From Streptomyces sp. NBC_01571 (GTDB lineage Bacteria > Actinomycetota > Actinomycetes > Streptomycetales > Streptomycetaceae): a stretch of 64,000 nucleotides of DNA. Below, one piece after another: positions 50,611-60,173 of the stretch. The stretch's first letter is position 1. Every line of letters starts with the position of its first letter. Made by a program: the position numbers and the translations under genes. The DNA is taken from NCBI RefSeq assembly GCF_026339875.1, contig NZ_JAPEPZ010000001.1, positions 9,176,001 to 9,240,000 of the forward strand. Reading direction: 5' to 3'. The notes beneath the pieces are model-generated. The model was not told the origin of the DNA. It did no database searches and worked only from the letters and a program-made list of their open reading frames with translations.

Positions 50611-52704
50611 ATGAGGCCCGGGCCCGTCGGCTCCGCGGTCGTACGGCGGTCCGTACAGGTCACCTGCTCGGCGAGCGTCGGCTTCTACGCGTTCCTCTAC
50701 GGTCTCCATCAGCCCGTGGCGGCGTTGTACGCGCTCTTCACCCCCATCGCGCTCGGCCTGCTGTCCATCATTCCCGGGACCGGCCGGCGGCAGGCGTGGA
50801 TCACTCTGCGGACCCTGCCGTTCGGGCTGGCCCTCGTCGCTCTGGGCACGGTCCTGGCGCAGTCCACGGCAGCCGCCGTGGCGGGCATGCTGGTCGTCGG
50901 ATTCCTGTTGACCTTCAGCGTGGTGGCCGGACCCCGCGCGGCGGGACCCGCGCCCGGTCTGCAACTCCTCTACATCCTGGCCTGTTTCCCGCCCTACGCC
51001 CCCCAGACGCTGGGCGGCCGTCTGACGGGCGTGGCCGTGGGCGTCGTCCTCCTCGCGCTGTGCCACGCGTACCTTCTGCGCGGTCCGCCCGCCATGAGCT
51101 TCCGCGACCGGCTCGCCGACGCGCTGGAGGCGGGCGCGGTCGCGGCGGCCGACTCGGACCGCGTCCCCGTCGCGAGGCTGCGTGAACTCAGCGAGGGGAT
51201 GCGGCTGTCGCGGGTCGCGCCCGGTGAGCGCCCCACCGGCCCCGGCCGCGGGGACCGGGCGCTGGGCCAGGCGGGCGCCGCGGCCCGCCGGATCCTGGAC
51301 CAACTGGCCTCGCAGTTCGAGCTGTCCGCGTTCGAGGGCGTACCGCTGGGCACGGACCGGACGTCCGCGGCGCTGCGCGCCCGTGTCGCGGCCGTGTGCG
51401 CGGACACGGCCGCGGCCCTGCGCACCGGTCGGCCACCGCCGTCGGCCGACCTGCTGAGGCAGGAGATCCAGCGCTTCCAGGCGGACCGGATCCGTCGCGC
51501 GGCCGATCCCGGGGAACAGGGCGTGGACAGTCGTGTGCTGCGACGGCAGGCAGCGGTGCTGACGCTGGCGGAGTCGGCGTGGATCGCGGTGACCGCCGTG
51601 GGGGTCGCCGCCGCCCGGCGCCGCGGCGCACCGCTCTCACCCCGTGAACTCTTCTGGTACGTGGACCTGTCCACGGCGCAGCTGTGGGCGCGCCGGATCG
51701 CGGGGAACGCGACGCATCGCTCGGTGTGGTTCCAGAACGCGGTACGGGTCGCCTGCGGGCTCGCCGTCGCCCGGCTCGTCGCGGGCACCTTCGACCTCGC
51801 GCACGGGTTCTGGGTCCTGCTGACGGTCCTCACCCTCGCCCGCACCACGGTCGGCGCCACCTGGCGCGCGGTGCGCGAGGCGGTGGCCGGCAATCTGGTG
51901 GGAGCCGTGGTGGCCGGTGCCCTGCTCATCGCGCTCGGCCGGCACCTGGACGCCTACGCCGTCCTCCTCGTACCGGGCATGCTCGTCGCCTTCGCCCTGG
52001 GCCCGCGGCTCGGAGTCGCCTGGGCACAGGGGCTGTTCACCCTGGTGGTCGCCTTCGCCTTCGCGCAGATCACCCCGACCAGCTGGCGGCTGTCGGAGGC
52101 ACGCCTCGTCGATGTCGTCACCGGCAGCGTCATCGGCCTGCTGTGCGGGCTGCTGGCCTGGCCGGCGGGTGCGCGGAAGGAGGTCCGCCGGACCATGGCG
52201 AGCCTGCTGCGTTCCTGCGGGGCGCTGGTGCCCGCCACGGTCGAGGCGCTGCTGGACGCGCCGGGGGCCGACCCCTGCGAGCCCCCGACCCGGCCCACCC
52301 TGCATCACCTGCGGCTGGCGGAGGCCGCCTACGCGCAGTTCCGCAGTGAGCCGCCCGCTGCCTGGGAGGCGGTCCAGGTCGACTGGCACGGGGTGCTCGT
52401 GGTGGCGTACCACACCGTGCTGGGGGCCCAGCGGCTTCCCTGCTTCGAGGTACCGCTGGCCGACGTGCCGCCGGACGCGTGCGCCTGGGCGCGCAGGACG
52501 GCGGCCGAGCTGACGACGGACGTGGACCGCATCGCCCTCCACTTCACCACGGAGAAGCGCCCCGCACCCGGTCGGCGTCCCTGCGCTCCGCCGCTGCCGC
52601 GGCACCATCCGGGGCTGCCCACCCTCGTCGACCTCGAAGTGTGGCTGACGGCCATGGACCATCAGCTCCGCCGCATCGAGGCATCCGTCGCCGTGAAGCC
52701 GTGA
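50611..52704 (+). CDS. FUSC family integral membrane transporter
   Basis: A 697-aa protein with two blocks of about five or six TM helices (residues 10-165 and about 395-545) and large cytoplasmic parts between and after them. The second block contains FWVLLTVLTLARTTVGATWRA, the FUSC (fusaric acid resistance) type signature, and the C-terminal region is helical. Proteins of this kind export aromatic acids or weak acids. The ribosome site is weak. Its stop codon lies inside an 8-bp tandem repeat. Confidence 0.85.
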   Translation: MRPGPVGSAVVRRSVQVTCSASVGFYAFLYGLHQPVAALYALFTPIALGLLSIIPGTGRRQAWITLRTLPFGLALVALGTVLAQSTAAAVAGMLVVGFLLTFSVVAGPRAAGPAPGLQLLYILACFPPYAPQTLGGRLTGVAVGVVLLALCHAYLLRGPPAMSFRDRLADALEAGAVAAADSDRVPVARLRELSEGMRLSRVAPGERPTGPGRGDRALGQAGAAARRILDQLASQFELSAFEGVPLGTDRTSAALRARVAAVCADTAAALRTGRPPPSADLLRQEIQRFQADRIRRAADPGEQGVDSRVLRRQAAVLTLAESAWIAVTAVGVAAARRRGAPLSPRELFWYVDLSTAQLWARRIAGNATHRSVWFQNAVRVACGLAVARLVAGTFDLAHGFWVLLTVLTLARTTVGATWRAVREAVAGNLVGAVVAGALLIALGRHLDAYAVLLVPGMLVAFALGPRLGVAWAQGLFTLVVAFAFAQITPTSWRLSEARLVDVVTGSVIGLLCGLLAWPAGARKEVRRTMASLLRSCGALVPATVEALLDAPGADPCEPPTRPTLHHLRLAEAAYAQFRSEPPAAWEAVQVDWHGVLVVAYHTVLGAQRLPCFEVPLADVPPDACAWARRTAAELTTDVDRIALHFTTEKRPAPGRRPCAPPLPRHHPGLPTLVDLEVWLTAMDHQLRRIEASVAVKP

Positions 52705-52740
52705 AGCCGTGAAGCCGTGAAGCCGTGAAGCCGTGAACCC
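52693..52740. repeat. 8-bp tandem repeats (GTGAAGCC)5 plus variant
   Basis: Five exact copies and a sixth, GTGAACCC, begin within the last codons of the FUSC gene, so its stop codon lies in the array. Degenerate copies continue to about 52800. Confidence 0.9.
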
Positions 52741-52848
52741 ATGAGCCCGTGAAGTCACCGAGCCGCGTAGCCGCGAGACCGCGAAACCGTGAAGCCCACG
52801 GGGACCCGGACCGGAGACCCGGACCGGAACCCGCGTCCGGCGTTCCGG

Positions 52849-54843
52849 TCACCGCCCGCGTGGGGGTGCCGCGTTGCCCGCCGTGGACTCGGACCCCTGC
52901 GACTCGACCACGTCCACGTCGCTCGCCCGGACGAAGGCGATCCGCTGGCCGAGCTGGATCTCGTACCACTCCTCACGGCCCGTCACGACCGGGCTCGGCG
53001 TGTCACGGAACCGCGACCTGTCGATGTGGGACCCGACGAGGCGGGCCTCGGTCGCGTACCGCTGCCCCGCGAGGAAGTGGTACGGCAGCGCCGACTCGGG
53101 CTGCGCCGGCACCCCGTCCGGGTAGGCGTCCTTCTCCGGGAGGGCGCGTCCGTAGACCGGGACCTCGTTCAGGCCTGCCTTCGGAGTCACCATCCGGCCG
53201 CTCGCCCCGACGGCGGTCGGGTGGTTCTTCGAGTTCTTGAGCCACGCCCGCTGTCCCTGGTACCAGATCGCCGTCCAGTCGCCCTCGTACCCGGCCACCG
53301 CGAACGTCTGGCCCGCGGAGACCCGCGACCCCAGATCGTCGACGTCCACCGTGGAGGCCTCGCCCCCCGGGCGCCGGCCCGGGTCCTGGATCAGCGGAGC
53401 GCTCTCGTCCGGCGCGGTGCGGAGGCGGACGGTGCTGGAGCCGTGCGGCGCGCAGGGCGTGCCGGCCTCGGTGCAGCCCGTGAACTCCGGTCTGTGGGTG
53501 GCGTAGTCCGGCAGCACGGTCACCATGTCGCTGTCGGTCCCGGCAGTGGCGCGCAGGGGTACGCCGAGGAGGTCGAAGTAGTGCCGCCAGTCCCAGAAGG
53601 GTCCCGGGTCGTCGTGCATGCCGGGAATGGACGAGGCGGTCGGGCCCGGTACGTTGTCATGGCCGAGGATGTGCTGCCGGTCGAGCGGGATGTCGTACTT
53701 CTCCGCCAGGTAGCGCACCAGACGGGCCGAAGCCCGGTACATCTGTTCGGTGTACCAGCTGCCGGGCTGTTTGAGGAATCCCTCATGCTCGATGCCGATC
53801 GAACGGGCGTTCACCATCTGGTTGCCTGAGTGCCAGGCCATGTCCTTGGTCCTGATGTGCTGGGTCACATGGCCGTCGCTGGAACGGATCGAGTAGTGCC
53901 ACGACGGCTCCTTCGGATTCTGCACGGTCCGCAGCATCGACCGCAGGGTCGCCTCGGTGTCGTGGAGGACGATGTAGTCGATCCTCTGGTCCCGGGGCCG
54001 GTCGGCCACGTCGTGGTTGCCGTAACTGCCGTCGTCCGTACGTACGTACGGGGCGCTGAGCCAGTCGCAGTCCAGCTCCGGCGGGCACTCGACCTCCTTC
54101 GGCCGGTGCGCCTTCCGCTCGTCGGCGGCGCGCGGGCGCACGCGTGGGCTGGCGGGCAGGGTGATCTGCTCGCCCGCGTCGGTGGTGCGGTGCGCGCCCT
54201 GGCGGATCAGCGAGAAGACGTCGTTCGCGTAGGCCGCGGCCGACACGGCGTCATCCGTGCCCGAGAAGCGCGCCACCGCGTCCCACCAGTCCTTCGGGTC
54301 GGCGCTGAGCGGTTTGCCGAGCTGTCGCTGAGTCGCGGCCAGGAGCGCCGCGCCGCCGCGGACGTTGGCGGCGGCGTCCGTCCGCAGCTGCCCCGCCGGG
54401 GCCCCGATCAGGACGGCGGCGCGGCGCAGGTCCGCCGGCTGCTCGGGGCGGCTGCCCGGGGAGTTCACCGGGGGAGCGGCCGACGGCCCCGCCGCGATCG
54501 CGGGCGCCTCGGCCTTGCCGTTCGGCGGCTTCGCCGGAGCCTTGGCCTGACGGGTGTCCACCAGGTGCATCGGACCGTAGCCGCCGGCGACACTCGGGGT
54601 GCCCGGCCGGGAGTCCCACCGCGACTGCAGGTACGAGACGCCCATGAGCACACTCCGCGGCACGTGGTACTCGTCCGCGGCATCCGTGAAGACGTTCTGC
54701 AGCTTCGGGTCGGGAGCCGGGCCGCCGCAGGCCGGAGCGCCGGTCAGCAGCGGTATCAGCAGCGCGGCGGACGCGGTCATGCGGACGGTCCGGCGGCGCC
54801 CTCGTCCAGCAGCGGGGCTTCGGCGGGCGGCACGTGTCTTCAT
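52849..54843 (-). CDS. N-acetylmuramoyl-L-alanine amidase with lysozyme-like and SH3-like parts
   Basis: A 664-aa exported protein. The ATG at 54843 is followed by a basic start and a signal-type helix ending in a possible lipobox (LTGAPACGG). An N-terminal transglycosylase-like domain (DEYHVPRSVLMGVSYLQSRW, about 45-190) precedes the amidase_2 domain (about 290-470): YIVLHDTEA, WHYSIRSSDG and HILGHDNVPGP, HDDPGPFWDW give the zinc ligands. SH3-like repeats with many Trp follow (IWYQGQRAWLKN). It should cut peptidoglycan between muramic acid and alanine during cell-wall turnover or sporulation. Confidence 0.88.
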   Translation of the reverse strand: MKTRAARRSPAAGRGRRRTVRMTASAALLIPLLTGAPACGGPAPDPKLQNVFTDAADEYHVPRSVLMGVSYLQSRWDSRPGTPSVAGGYGPMHLVDTRQAKAPAKPPNGKAEAPAIAAGPSAAPPVNSPGSRPEQPADLRRAAVLIGAPAGQLRTDAAANVRGGAALLAATQRQLGKPLSADPKDWWDAVARFSGTDDAVSAAAYANDVFSLIRQGAHRTTDAGEQITLPASPRVRPRAADERKAHRPKEVECPPELDCDWLSAPYVRTDDGSYGNHDVADRPRDQRIDYIVLHDTEATLRSMLRTVQNPKEPSWHYSIRSSDGHVTQHIRTKDMAWHSGNQMVNARSIGIEHEGFLKQPGSWYTEQMYRASARLVRYLAEKYDIPLDRQHILGHDNVPGPTASSIPGMHDDPGPFWDWRHYFDLLGVPLRATAGTDSDMVTVLPDYATHRPEFTGCTEAGTPCAPHGSSTVRLRTAPDESAPLIQDPGRRPGGEASTVDVDDLGSRVSAGQTFAVAGYEGDWTAIWYQGQRAWLKNSKNHPTAVGASGRMVTPKAGLNEVPVYGRALPEKDAYPDGVPAQPESALPYHFLAGQRYATEARLVGSHIDRSRFRDTPSPVVTGREEWYEIQLGQRIAFVRASDVDVVESQGSESTAGNAAPPRGR

Positions 54844-55136
54844 CCCGGAGATCTCCAACCATGCTCGTCGCGGCCAGGACAAGGAGTTGCCCCTTGCACC
54901 ACCCCTTGTACGTTTCCGTGCCCGACACGCGACGGCGCGCCGAGCGTCACCGGTGTGGACCAGCGGCCCGGCAGAGGCCACCCGGTCGGCGGCAGAAGCG
55001 TCATATCTGACGCAGCGTCAGTAAAGAGCCGCCGTTCAACGCGAGGGCGAGCGGAACGGAGGTGCGACGACGCTGTACGAAGCGTGGGGTGACGGGCCGT
55101 CGTGACGGACCGTCGAGGCGGGCTGGACGCCTGACA

Positions 55137-55216
55137 GGCCGTACGCCTGACGGGCCGTACGCCTGACGGGCCGTACGGCTGACGGGCCGTACGCCTGACG
55201 GGCCGCACGGCTGACG
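55137..55216. repeat. Five 16-bp tandem repeats
   Basis: Five units of GGCCGTACGCCTGACG, the third and fifth with small changes. They lie between the amidase and M1 peptidase genes, just downstream of the peptidase stop. The GGCCGTACGCC core can fold on itself. Confidence 0.9.
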
Positions 55217-55238
55217 CGCCGACGGACGGCGCGACGGC

Positions 55239-56840
55239 TCAGCCCTGGACCGGGTCCGGGTGCCAGTCGGGGTGCCCCGGCATGGGCGGGGTGTGCGTCC
55301 CGTACAGCCACGGGGTCAGAAAGGCGCTCAGGTCCCGGCCGGCGATCCCGGACGCGAGCGCGACGAAGTCGTGGGTGCCGGCGACCCGGCCCTGATACGT
55401 CGTCACCCAGGCCCGCTCGATCCTGCCGAAGGCCTCCTCGCCCACCTTCTCCCGCAGGGCGTAGAGCACCAGTGCCGAACCGTCGTACCGCATCTGCTTG
55501 AACAGATGTGCGTCGCCGTCGGGTTCGGCGGGCGCCCCGTCGTCATGACGCCACTGGTCGTGCCGTTCGTACGCCGTCCGCATCGCGCTCTCGAAACTGT
55601 CGCCGCCGTGATCGCCGGAGTACAGGCGTTCGTAGAAGCGGGCGTGACCCTCGCTCAGCCACAGGTCGGACCACCGCCGGATGGCGACGCTGTCGCCGGT
55701 CCACTGATGGGCCAGCTCGTGCACGAGGTTGCGCTCGGCGTCGACCCGGTCGCCCAGCAGGTCGGCCCTCGGTACCACGGACAGGGACTGCGTCTCCAGC
55801 GCCACCGGCAGGTCGGTGTCCCCGACCAGGACGCCGTAGCGGCGGAAGGGGTACGGGCCGAGCCGCCGTTCCAGCCAGGTGAGGTGCTCGGAGGTGAGTG
55901 AGCGGTACGCCTTGGTGCCGGTGACCAGGCCGTCCGGGACCACGTCCCGAACGGGCAGTCCGTGCGGGCCGGTGCTCTCGACGAACGTGAACTTCCCGAT
56001 CGCCACCTGGACCAGCTGGGCCGCGACCGGGTGCTCGGAGTCGTACGTCCAGCGGATCCGTCCGTCGGGCCGCCGGACGCGCTCGACGAGCCTGCCGTTG
56101 GCCACCGCGCCGAGATCCGGTGGGGTGGTGATGTGGAAGGTGACCGGCGCCCGCAGGCTCGGGTGGTCGTCCACCGGGAAGATCATCTTGGCGCCGTCGG
56201 GCTGCGGGTAGAGCACGGTGCCGTCGGGCGTCGGCACCCAGCCGTAGTCCGCGATGGCGTCGCTCCGGTGCCGTTGCCGTGTCGGATCGGCGGTGTAGTC
56301 GACCCGCACGGTGAAGGTGCCGCCCGGGGCGATGGGCCGCGCGGGTGTGATGACGAGCTCGTCGCCGTCGCGCACGGCGCGCGCCGGCGCGCCGTCGACG
56401 GTGACCCGGCGCAGGGTGTTGCCCGCGAAATCGAGGTCGAAGCGGGAGAGGGCCTGCGTGGCGGTGGCGTCGACGGTGGTGCTCGCGCCGAACGGTGTTC
56501 TGGGGGCCGCCCAGTCGAAGTCGAGGGTGTAGCGCCGGACCGTGTAGCCGCCGTTGCCGTCGAGCGGCAGGAGCGGGTCGCCGATGCCCGGCGCGCCGGG
56601 GGAGGGGAGGGGCGCGGGCGAGGCGGGGGGCGCGGGCGAGGGGCCGGGGGCGTGGGTGCCGGGGCGGGCGGAGGCGCGGTGGTCCCCGGAGGGGAGGGCG
56701 CCGGCGAGGGCGACCGCGCCGGTGATGCCGACGGCACCGGTGAGGGTGAGCGCGACGACCGTACGGCGGGAGCGGAGGTCCCGGCGGGGGCGTCCCCGCG
56801 GATCCGCTTCTGGCGGGCATGGCGTGAGCGGCGCGCTCAC
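55239..56840 (-). CDS. Secreted M1 family zinc metallopeptidase
   Basis: A 533-aa peptidase. Export signal about residues 25-50, then a Pro/Ala/Ser-rich linker to about 88. The beta-saddle domain is followed by the zinc site HELAH (His374, His378) and LWLSEG (Glu397), all three ligands present. The exopeptidase motif is VALETQS where classical aminopeptidases have GAMEN, as in many Streptomyces secreted M1 enzymes. It is shorter than PepN (no C-terminal ERAP domain). The GTG start at 56840 has no clear ribosome site, so the N-terminus is uncertain. Confidence 0.87.
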   Translation of the reverse strand: MSAPLTPCPPEADPRGRPRRDLRSRRTVVALTLTGAVGITGAVALAGALPSGDHRASARPGTHAPGPSPAPPASPAPLPSPGAPGIGDPLLPLDGNGGYTVRRYTLDFDWAAPRTPFGASTTVDATATQALSRFDLDFAGNTLRRVTVDGAPARAVRDGDELVITPARPIAPGGTFTVRVDYTADPTRQRHRSDAIADYGWVPTPDGTVLYPQPDGAKMIFPVDDHPSLRAPVTFHITTPPDLGAVANGRLVERVRRPDGRIRWTYDSEHPVAAQLVQVAIGKFTFVESTGPHGLPVRDVVPDGLVTGTKAYRSLTSEHLTWLERRLGPYPFRRYGVLVGDTDLPVALETQSLSVVPRADLLGDRVDAERNLVHELAHQWTGDSVAIRRWSDLWLSEGHARFYERLYSGDHGGDSFESAMRTAYERHDQWRHDDGAPAEPDGDAHLFKQMRYDGSALVLYALREKVGEEAFGRIERAWVTTYQGRVAGTHDFVALASGIAGRDLSAFLTPWLYGTHTPPMPGHPDWHPDPVQG

Positions 56841-57449
56841 CGGAGGAACCGGCGGACGTCACCGCACGCGCGGACCGGCGTGCGCGTGGGGATGTGCGTG
56901 GGGGTGTGCGTGGGGGTGTGCGAGCACGCGGCCGTGGTGTGCGAGGACGCGGGCGTCGTGTACGAGTACACGGGTGGGTACGAGGACTCGGGCGTGCACG
57001 GGCGATCGGGCGTGGCCGTACATGGGCGAGCGCGCGTGATCCTCGGCCGGCGGACGGGCGTGGTCCTCGGCCGGCGGACCGGAGTGGTCGTCGTTCGGTG
57101 GGCGCGGCCGCCGGTCCACGGACGCGTGCGGCTCGTGGTCCTGCGAGGGACCTGGCCGGCGGCGGTCGCGATCTTCATGGCCGCACTATGACACCAAGGG
57201 GTCCCAAGAGGGCCTTATCTCCTCATACCGTCCGCCCGCATGGGCTATCCGGGCGGACGGAGGGCTCGTACGTCGCAACCGCCCGTGCCGGAGTCCACGG
57301 CCGGGGAGTGGGTGCCGCCCCACCGTCATCGGGGCCGTCGGCGGCCGGCCGGTCGGGAGGTGAGCCGGAGGGGTGAAGGGCCGGGGCGGGCGCGTCCACC
57401 CCGCGGGTGGCCCATGGCCGCCCGGGATCACCAGTGCTAGAAAGGTCAC
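56841..57449. other. Intergenic region with short direct repeats
   Basis: 600 bp between divergent genes with low-complexity G/T-rich sequence: repeated GCGTGGGGGTGT units near 56890-56920, and two 24-bp units starting CCTCGGCCGGCGG at 57041 and 57065. No gene is convincing. The promoter of the phosphatase gene must lie in the right half. Confidence 0.6.
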
Positions 57450-60173
57450 ATGGCGAATCGTTTCGCCGGATTTGGACGGTTTTCACTCAGGCCACTGGTC
57501 AGCAAGAGCCCGCGAAGCGTAGCCGGGCAGGTGTTGGTCCTCCAGGTGGCACTGGTCGTGCTGCTCGTCGCCTTCGGCGTGCTCGGACTCGCCCTGCAGT
57601 CGAAGCGCGACACCGACGCCGAGGCCAAACGCCGTTCCCTCGCGGTCGCGGAGACCTTCGCGCACTCTCCCGGCATCGTGGCGGCGCTGGAGAGCCCCGA
57701 GCCGAGCAAGATCCTCCAGCCGCTCACCGAAGCCGGGCGCAAGGCCGCCGGTGTCGACTTCATCGTGGTCCTCAACACCAAGGGGATCCGCTACACCCAC
57801 CCCCTGCCGGGCCTGATCGGGAAGCGGTTCGTGGGCACCATCGCGCCCTCCCTGGCGGGGAAGATCTACACGGAGAGTGTCAACGGCCCGCTCGGCCGCG
57901 AGGTGCAGGCCACCGTCCCGGTCAAGAACGACGCGGACAAGGTGGTGGGCCTCGTCTCCGCCGGGATGAAGGTCAAGAACGTGACCAACCAGGTGGCCCG
58001 GCAACTGCCGATCATCCTGGGCGCCGGGGCGGGGGCGCTCGTGGTGGCCACCGGCGGTACGGCGCTGGTGGCCAGGCGGCTGCGGCGGCAGACCCACAGC
58101 CTGGCCCCGGCGGAGATGACCCGCATGTACGACCACCACGACACGGTGCTGCACTCCGTGCGTGAAGGGGTGCTCATCATCGGCGGAGACGGACGGCTGC
58201 TGCTGGCGAACGACGAGGCCAGAAGGCTGCTGGCGCTGCCCGCGGACGCCGAGGGAAAGTTCGTCTCGGAGCTGTCGAGCCTCGACGAGGAGACGGTCGC
58301 ACTGCTCGCCTCCGGACGCGAGGCCACCGACGAGGTGCACTTTGCGGGGGAGCGGCTGCTCGCGGTCAACCAGCGGCCCACGGATCGCGGCGGAGGCCCG
58401 AAGGGCACCGTGGTCACGCTCCGCGACTCGACCGAGTTGCAGGCGGTTACCGGCAGGGCGGAGACCGCACGGGAGCGGCTGAAGCTGCTGTACGACGCCG
58501 GAGTCCGCATCGGCACCACCCTGGACGTGCTGCGCACCGCCGACGAGCTGGCGAGGGTCGCGGTGCCCCGCTTCGCCGATTTCGTCACCGTGGACCTGGC
58601 CGACGCGGTGCTGCGCGGGGAGGAGCCCGCCCTCACGGCCACCGGCATGCGGCGCACGGCCGTGTGGGGGATCCGGAAGGACCACCCGCTCTACGAAAAG
58701 GGCCGGCTGATCGACTTCGTGCCCTCCACGCCCCAGGCGCGCGGCTACGGGACCGGCCACTCCGAGCTGGTGACCGATCTGTCCACCGCCAAGGGCTGGC
58801 ACGCGCAGGACCCGGCGCGCACCAGGCGGATCATGGACTACGGCATCCACTCGCTCATCGCCGCCCCGATCCAGGCCCGCGGTGTCGTGCTGGGCATGGC
58901 CAACTTCTGGCGGTGCGAGCAGCACGAGCCCTTCGACGAGGAGGAGCTGTCGCTCGCGGAGGAGCTGGTGGCCAGGGCCGCCGTCAGCATCGACAACGCC
59001 CGCCGCTACACCCGCGAACACGCGCTGGCGGTCACCCTCCAGCGCAGCCTGCTGCCGCGGGCCCTGCCCGAACTGAGCGCGCTGGAAGTCGGCTACCGCT
59101 ACCTCCCCGCCCAGTCGGGTGTCAGCGGGGACTGGTTCGACGTGATTCCGCTGCCGGGGAGCCGGGTGGCGCTGGCCGTCGGCGACGTCGTCGGTCACGG
59201 CCTGCACGCGGCCGCCACGATGGGGCGGCTGCGGACCGCGGTGCACAACTTCTCCACCCTCGATCTGCCGCCCGACGAGCTGCTGAGTCACGTGGACGAC
59301 CTGGTCGGTCTCATCGATCAGGACGAGGCGGGTACGGACAGTGCCGTGGGCGTCGTGGGCGCGACCTGTCTCTACGCGATCTACGACCCCGTGACACGTC
59401 GCTGTGTCATGGCGAGCGCGGGGCACCTGGCACCCGCGCTCGTCCACCCCGACGGAACCGTGACCTTCCCGAACCTGCCGGCGGGTCCCCCTCTCGGCCT
59501 CGGCGGCATGCCGTTCCTGACCACCGAGCTGGAGCTCGCGGAGGGGACCCAGCTCGTCCTGTACACCGACGGTCTCATCGAGGACCGCAGGCGCGATCTG
59601 GACGTGGGGATGGATCTGCTCGCCGCCGCCCTCGCGGGTCATCCGGACCGGACACCCGAGGAGAGCTGCGGGGCTGTGCTGGAGGAGCTGCTGCCCGGGC
59701 GTCCCAAGGACGACGTGGCCCTGCTCATCGCCCGCACCCGGGGTCTGCCGCGCGACCGGATCGCCGACTGGGACGTGCCGCTCGACCCGGCGGCCGTCGC
59801 GGGGATGCGCGACGCCCTGTCGCAGAAGCTCGCCGAGTGGGGCCTGTCCGAGCTCGGCTTCGGCATGGAGCTGGTCCTGAGCGAGCTCATCACCAACGCC
59901 ATCCGTTACGGCTCCGAGCCGATCCACGTCCGGCTGATCCGCGACCGTACGCTGATCTGCGAGGTGGCCGACGGGAGCAGCACCTCGCCGCATCTGCGGT
60001 ATGCGGCGACGATGGACGAGGGCGGCCGGGGTCTGTTCCTGGTGTCGCAGGTGACCGAGCGCTGGGGCACCCGGTACACCCCCCAGGGGAAGGTGATCTG
60101 GGCCGAACAGGCGCTGCCGGCAAGCGTCGGGGAGCCCGGCCAGGAGCCCCTGGAGCAGGAGGACCCGATCTAG
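57450..60173 (+). CDS. Multidomain sensor SpoIIE-type phosphatase with HATPase domain
   Basis: A 907-aa membrane protein. TM 24-48, an extracellular sCache-like sensor (about 50-180, with VDFIVVLNTKGIRYTHPLP), TM 185-208, PAS (about 225-335), GAF (about 341-525), PP2C phosphatase (about 548-755, GDWFDV, GDVVGHG, YTDGLIEDR) and a C-terminal anti-sigma-type ATPase (about 780-895, ELITNAIRYG, GRGLFLV). It resembles CitA-type carboxylate sensors joined to phosphatase regulators that free anti-anti-sigma factors. It ends with a CTAG stop shared with the convergent gene. It is most likely a stress or developmental switch. Confidence 0.9.
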   Translation: MANRFAGFGRFSLRPLVSKSPRSVAGQVLVLQVALVVLLVAFGVLGLALQSKRDTDAEAKRRSLAVAETFAHSPGIVAALESPEPSKILQPLTEAGRKAAGVDFIVVLNTKGIRYTHPLPGLIGKRFVGTIAPSLAGKIYTESVNGPLGREVQATVPVKNDADKVVGLVSAGMKVKNVTNQVARQLPIILGAGAGALVVATGGTALVARRLRRQTHSLAPAEMTRMYDHHDTVLHSVREGVLIIGGDGRLLLANDEARRLLALPADAEGKFVSELSSLDEETVALLASGREATDEVHFAGERLLAVNQRPTDRGGGPKGTVVTLRDSTELQAVTGRAETARERLKLLYDAGVRIGTTLDVLRTADELARVAVPRFADFVTVDLADAVLRGEEPALTATGMRRTAVWGIRKDHPLYEKGRLIDFVPSTPQARGYGTGHSELVTDLSTAKGWHAQDPARTRRIMDYGIHSLIAAPIQARGVVLGMANFWRCEQHEPFDEEELSLAEELVARAAVSIDNARRYTREHALAVTLQRSLLPRALPELSALEVGYRYLPAQSGVSGDWFDVIPLPGSRVALAVGDVVGHGLHAAATMGRLRTAVHNFSTLDLPPDELLSHVDDLVGLIDQDEAGTDSAVGVVGATCLYAIYDPVTRRCVMASAGHLAPALVHPDGTVTFPNLPAGPPLGLGGMPFLTTELELAEGTQLVLYTDGLIEDRRRDLDVGMDLLAAALAGHPDRTPEESCGAVLEELLPGRPKDDVALLIARTRGLPRDRIADWDVPLDPAAVAGMRDALSQKLAEWGLSELGFGMELVLSELITNAIRYGSEPIHVRLIRDRTLICEVADGSSTSPHLRYAATMDEGGRGLFLVSQVTERWGTRYTPQGKVIWAEQALPASVGEPGQEPLEQEDPI

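Noticed and set aside
55962..57191. Open frame on the plus strand over the M1 peptidase and the repeat region
   Set aside because: Gly/Val/Arg low complexity, no ribosome site, antisense to a clear peptidase gene.
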